A program made the position numbers and the translations under genes. A model generated the notes under the pieces. It saw only the letters and a program-made list of their open reading frames with translations, was not told the origin of the DNA and did no database searches. From Marinomonas rhizomae (lineage in GTDB: Bacteria > Pseudomonadota > Gammaproteobacteria > Pseudomonadales > Marinomonadaceae): a stretch of DNA of 64,000 bases. The stretch is taken from the NCBI RefSeq assembly GCF_003315485.1, contig NZ_QNSE01000002.1:62001-126000 (forward strand), in the 5' to 3' direction. Every line of letters starts with the position of its first letter. Positions within the stretch are counted from its first letter, which is position 1. Positions 61,539 to 64,000 of this stretch are shown in pieces.

Positions 61539-61742
61539 TTACTGAGAATCTTTGGATCTTATTTCTTTGCGCTCCGTATAGGGCGGCAGCCCCATATCAC
61601 GACGCAAATAAGCAGGTAAATAACGAGCAAGCATCATTTGCTTTCTTGTGACCCGCCTATCTCTTAGTACTTCATACCGATTTTTTAACCATTCATAGCT
61701 TGCTACTATTTTTTGATTCAACCACAGTAATAACGTCCACAT
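61539..61742 (-). CDS. DUF1127-family small protein
   Basis: ATG 61742 is 7 nt after a strong AGGAGGT; a GTG at 61748 is too close to that site. The 67-residue basic protein has a hydrophobic/amphipathic start (MWTLLLWLNQKIVASYEWLKNR) and the C-terminal DUF1127 signature LARYLPAYLRRDMGLPPYTERKE (RDxGL). DUF1127 proteins are small and often linked to phosphate, carbon or RNA-related regulation; the specific role is unknown. Confidence 0.85.
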   Translation of the reverse strand: MWTLLLWLNQKIVASYEWLKNRYEVLRDRRVTRKQMMLARYLPAYLRRDMGLPPYTERKEIRSKDSQ

Positions 61743-61860
61743 ACTCACACCTCCTGTCGATAAGAGCTTTATTGTGTCGTTAAAAAAAGGTAAAAACGAA
61801 TGCTATATTCTTACAGATAAGATTAGAAAATCTTATGGGTTCTATTTTGGATACTAGTTT

Positions 61861-62811
61861 ATGAACAATCGAGTCACTCATTTAAAGGCGGCCCATTACT
61901 TTTCAGTAGCGAGCCAAACTTTGAGCTACACCAAGGCAGCAAAGCAGTTACACGTATCCCAAGCGGCGGTGAGCCAACAAATTCGTTTATTAGAAGAATA
62001 CCTAGGGGTGCCGCTGTTTTATCGTTCGGGCCGTGATATGCGGCTGACCAGCCAAGGACAAGAGCTCGCAGAGCATCTTACCCAAGCATTTAATTTTATT
62101 AGTAAAGGGTTAGAAAGCGTCAAACTCGAACCAGTGGAAGGAACATTGCTTGTCTCTGGATTACAAAGCTATGTGTCTCTATGGCTCATGCCAAGACTGT
62201 GGCGCTTCTCAGATCTTCAAAAAGATATTACGGTAAAGCTCTTCTCAGCAGACGAACGAATAGACATACATGGGGGGAAAATAGATGTCGGCATTGATGA
62301 TAATCAGCATCTAACCGTCGATCGAGAAGACACCGTAAAACGAACACTTATATCGTCTGACATTATTCCAGTTTGCTCTCCGTCGTTGGCGGACAGGATT
62401 GGCTTATTTCAGCCCACTGATTTATTAAAGTGTTGGATGATTCAGGTAGACGATTCATCTTATCAGTGGAAAGCCTGGTTTGAAGAGCTGGAGATTTGCC
62501 CTATCAGAAACAAGAATATTCTATGGGCGGAAGTGAATTCTTGGTACATGGGAATCAGCGCCGTAAAAGCCGGCCACGGTGTCTTTTTATGCCCGAAGTT
62601 TATGGTCCAACAAGAGCTTGATGAAGGAATACTCGTCCAACCTCACCCCAAAGCATTGAATGAAAAGATCGAGTTTTATGCTTATTATGCAAAGAGCTCT
62701 CCAAGAAGGGCGAGAATTGAAGCCTTCGTGGATTGGTTAAGAGCGGAAAGTGGCGGACAGGGTGAGAGCATCCTTAAAGCAAACACCCATCAACCGCTGC
62801 CTTGGCCGTAG
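61861..62811 (+). CDS. LysR-family regulator, GcvA-like
   Basis: The 316-residue protein has a LysR HTH (AAHYFSVASQTLSYTKAAKQLHVSQAAVSQQIRLLEEYLGVPLFYR) and a GcvA-type effector domain (LLVSGLQSYVSLWLMPRLWRFSDLQKDITVKLF; AVKAGHGVFLCPKFMV). GcvA-like regulators control varied amino-acid and catabolic genes. It is convergent with uxuA and divergent from the DUF1127 gene, so its target is unclear. Confidence 0.9.
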   Translation: MNNRVTHLKAAHYFSVASQTLSYTKAAKQLHVSQAAVSQQIRLLEEYLGVPLFYRSGRDMRLTSQGQELAEHLTQAFNFISKGLESVKLEPVEGTLLVSGLQSYVSLWLMPRLWRFSDLQKDITVKLFSADERIDIHGGKIDVGIDDNQHLTVDREDTVKRTLISSDIIPVCSPSLADRIGLFQPTDLLKCWMIQVDDSSYQWKAWFEELEICPIRNKNILWAEVNSWYMGISAVKAGHGVFLCPKFMVQQELDEGILVQPHPKALNEKIEFYAYYAKSSPRRARIEAFVDWLRAESGGQGESILKANTHQPLPWP

Positions 62812-62826
62812 TAACAGCGTTAAACT

Positions 62827-64000
62827 TTATTCGTCTTTCAAGACATATTTCTTCAGAGCAAATTCAACACCACGGATTTCAGCTAAGCCCTTCATTCGAC
62901 CAAGAGCCGAGTAACCGGGTTTTGCGTCACGGCGTAAATCATCCATAATCTGATGACCATGATCTGGGCGCAATGGAATTCCTTTATCTATGCCAGCTTG
63001 TTGGCGACGTTGCTCTTCTTTCAGTAACACCAGGATCACATCCGAAATGTCTGCATTGCCTTCTAAATGCGCCGCCTCATGAAAGCTTCCCCACGTCTCT
63101 TCTCGTTGAGTCGAGCGTAAGTGAGTGAAGTAAATTCGATCCGCAAAGGTGGTCGCCATATCGCACAAATCATTATCTTCACGTACGCCATAAGACCCCG
63201 TGCAGAAAGTAATGCCATTGGCTGATGAAGGGATTCGCTCAACTAACCATTCAACATCTTGCTTGGTCGAAACAATTCGAGGCAAACCTAAAATTGGACG
63301 CGGTGGATCATCAGGGTGAACGGCTAAACTCACACCACAAGATTCCGCTATTGGCACAATATGTTCTAAAAAGTAGGCGAAGTTTTCTCTTAAAATATCT
63401 TTATCAATATCATCATAAGCCGCTAATGCGGCACGAAAGTTATCTAACGAATAACTCTCTTCAGCACCAGGAAGCCCAGCCAATATGGTACTTATTAACA
63501 GCTCCTTTTGCTCGTCGCTGAGCGCTGAAAAATAGGCCTGAGCGGCCGCGATTTCAGCCTCACTGTAATTTTTCTCGCTATTTGGACGCTGTAAAATAAA
63601 TAAATCAAACGCCGCAAAAGCGGTTTGGTCGAAACGCAATGCTCGGGAACCATCAGGTAAGGCATAAGTAAGATCGGTTCGAGTCCAATCAAGCACTGGC
63701 ATAAAGTTATAGCACACGGTTTGAATGCCACAGGCTGCAAGGTTTTGAATGCTCTTACCGTAGTTTTCAATATACTTTTGGTACTCGCCCGTTCGCTGTT
63801 TAATATCTTCATGAACAGGAATACTTTCCACAACGGACCAACGCAGACCCGCCGCTTCTATCTTGTCTTTCACCGTTTGGATGGCCGATACAGGCCACAC
63901 TTCACCATTGGGTATGTCATGTAATGCTGTAACAATGCCGGTTGCACCGGCTTGACGAATATCTTGTAAGGTTATGGAGTCATTTACTCCAAACCAACGC
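62827..64000 (-). CDS. uxuA: Mannonate dehydratase, 5' end beyond window
   Basis: The open frame runs to the right edge, so a few N-terminal residues (probably 5-10) are missing; an internal Met at 63900 is not the true start, because the upstream codons still match UxuA ([21 protein letters not shown]). Family blocks include [68 protein letters not shown] and [12 protein letters not shown]. It dehydrates D-mannonate to 2-keto-3-deoxygluconate in glucuronate breakdown, using a metal ion. About 390 of an expected 394-400 residues are visible. Confidence 0.95.
   Translation of the reverse strand, partial: RWFGVNDSITLQDIRQAGATGIVTALHDIPNGEVWPVSAIQTVKDKIEAAGLRWSVVESIPVHEDIKQRTGEYQKYIENYGKSIQNLAACGIQTVCYNFMPVLDWTRTDLTYALPDGSRALRFDQTAFAAFDLFILQRPNSEKNYSEAEIAAAQAYFSALSDEQKELLISTILAGLPGAEESYSLDNFRAALAAYDDIDKDILRENFAYFLEHIVPIAESCGVSLAVHPDDPPRPILGLPRIVSTKQDVEWLVERIPSSANGITFCTGSYGVREDNDLCDMATTFADRIYFTHLRSTQREETWGSFHEAAHLEGNADISDVILVLLKEEQRRQQAGIDKGIPLRPDHGHQIMDDLRRDAKPGYSALGRMKGLAEIRGVEFALKKYVLKDE

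Overview
The window looks like chromosomal DNA of a marine gammaproteobacterium, most likely a Marinomonas-like member of the Oceanospirillaceae. This rests on gene content (cyoA, hemF-aroE, LpxM, a NorR/Hmp pair, DUF1127, and many LysR/GntR-controlled catabolic operons) and on moderate GC content. It comes from family recognition, not from a search. No rRNA, tRNA, CRISPR array, recognisable transposase or integrase was seen.

Layout. 1-9.15 kb is ordinary chromosome: the end of a cyo operon, a MocR-type regulator divergent from a PNPOx-like flavoprotein, an unusual one-piece phenylalanyl-tRNA-synthetase-like gene with a structured leader, an AGCS amino-acid/sodium symporter, DUF2798, LysR and TSUP genes. 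9.6-21.9 kb is a sugar-acid catabolic island. Its two divergent operons surround a LysR gene. They encode an IlvD/Edd-type aldonate dehydratase, an XylX/AraD1-type dehydratase, a ketoglutarate-semialdehyde dehydrogenase, an SDR, a FAH-family hydrolase, a TRAP transporter and a membrane D-lactate dehydrogenase. The island is bracketed by 209-bp direct repeats (about 94% identical) derived from the FAD/Fe-S D-lactate dehydrogenase gene that lies intact on its right. 22-31 kb holds that dehydrogenase with its GntR regulator, a MATE pump, and a nitric-oxide block (truncated globin, NorR, Hmp). 31-33 kb has a GST and a WYL regulator. 33.3-35.4 kb is an AT-rich accessory pocket with an Abi/HEPN protein, a divergent small RNA with its own terminator, several tiny ORFs and nested hairpins. 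35.5-42 kb returns to core genes (GNAT-like protein, aroE, hemF, lpxM, TetR, lpd).

42.3-46.6 kb is an inositol-like sugar module (LacI regulator, periplasmic binding protein, Gfo/Idh dehydrogenase, TIM-barrel isomerase) without its own ABC permease or ATPase. 47.1-57.9 kb is a hydroxyproline catabolic cluster: polar amino-acid ABC transporter, pyrroline-hydroxycarboxylate deaminase, 4-hydroxyproline epimerase, D-amino-acid dehydrogenase, a second proline-racemase-family enzyme with Ser/Thr in place of the two catalytic Cys, a pyrroline-2-carboxylate reductase, a second ketoglutarate-semialdehyde dehydrogenase, and a GntR regulator with a decayed paralogue beside it. 58.5-61.4 kb encodes GABA degradation (gabD, gabT). 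The end holds a DUF1127 protein, a GcvA-like LysR and a 5'-truncated uxuA.

How the genes fit together. The window is rich in routes that feed 2-ketoglutarate, succinate, pyruvate and lactate. Two independent clusters (island and hydroxyproline) each carry a ketoglutarate-semialdehyde dehydrogenase, and three linked genes handle lactate. Operator-like palindromes were found for several regulators: an island LysR motif repeated on both sides of its gene, an LldR/PdhR-type site, twin TetR sites and a WYL palindrome. The least explained signals are the Abi/HEPN plus small-RNA locus, the standalone PheRS-like gene, and the repeat-flanked island.
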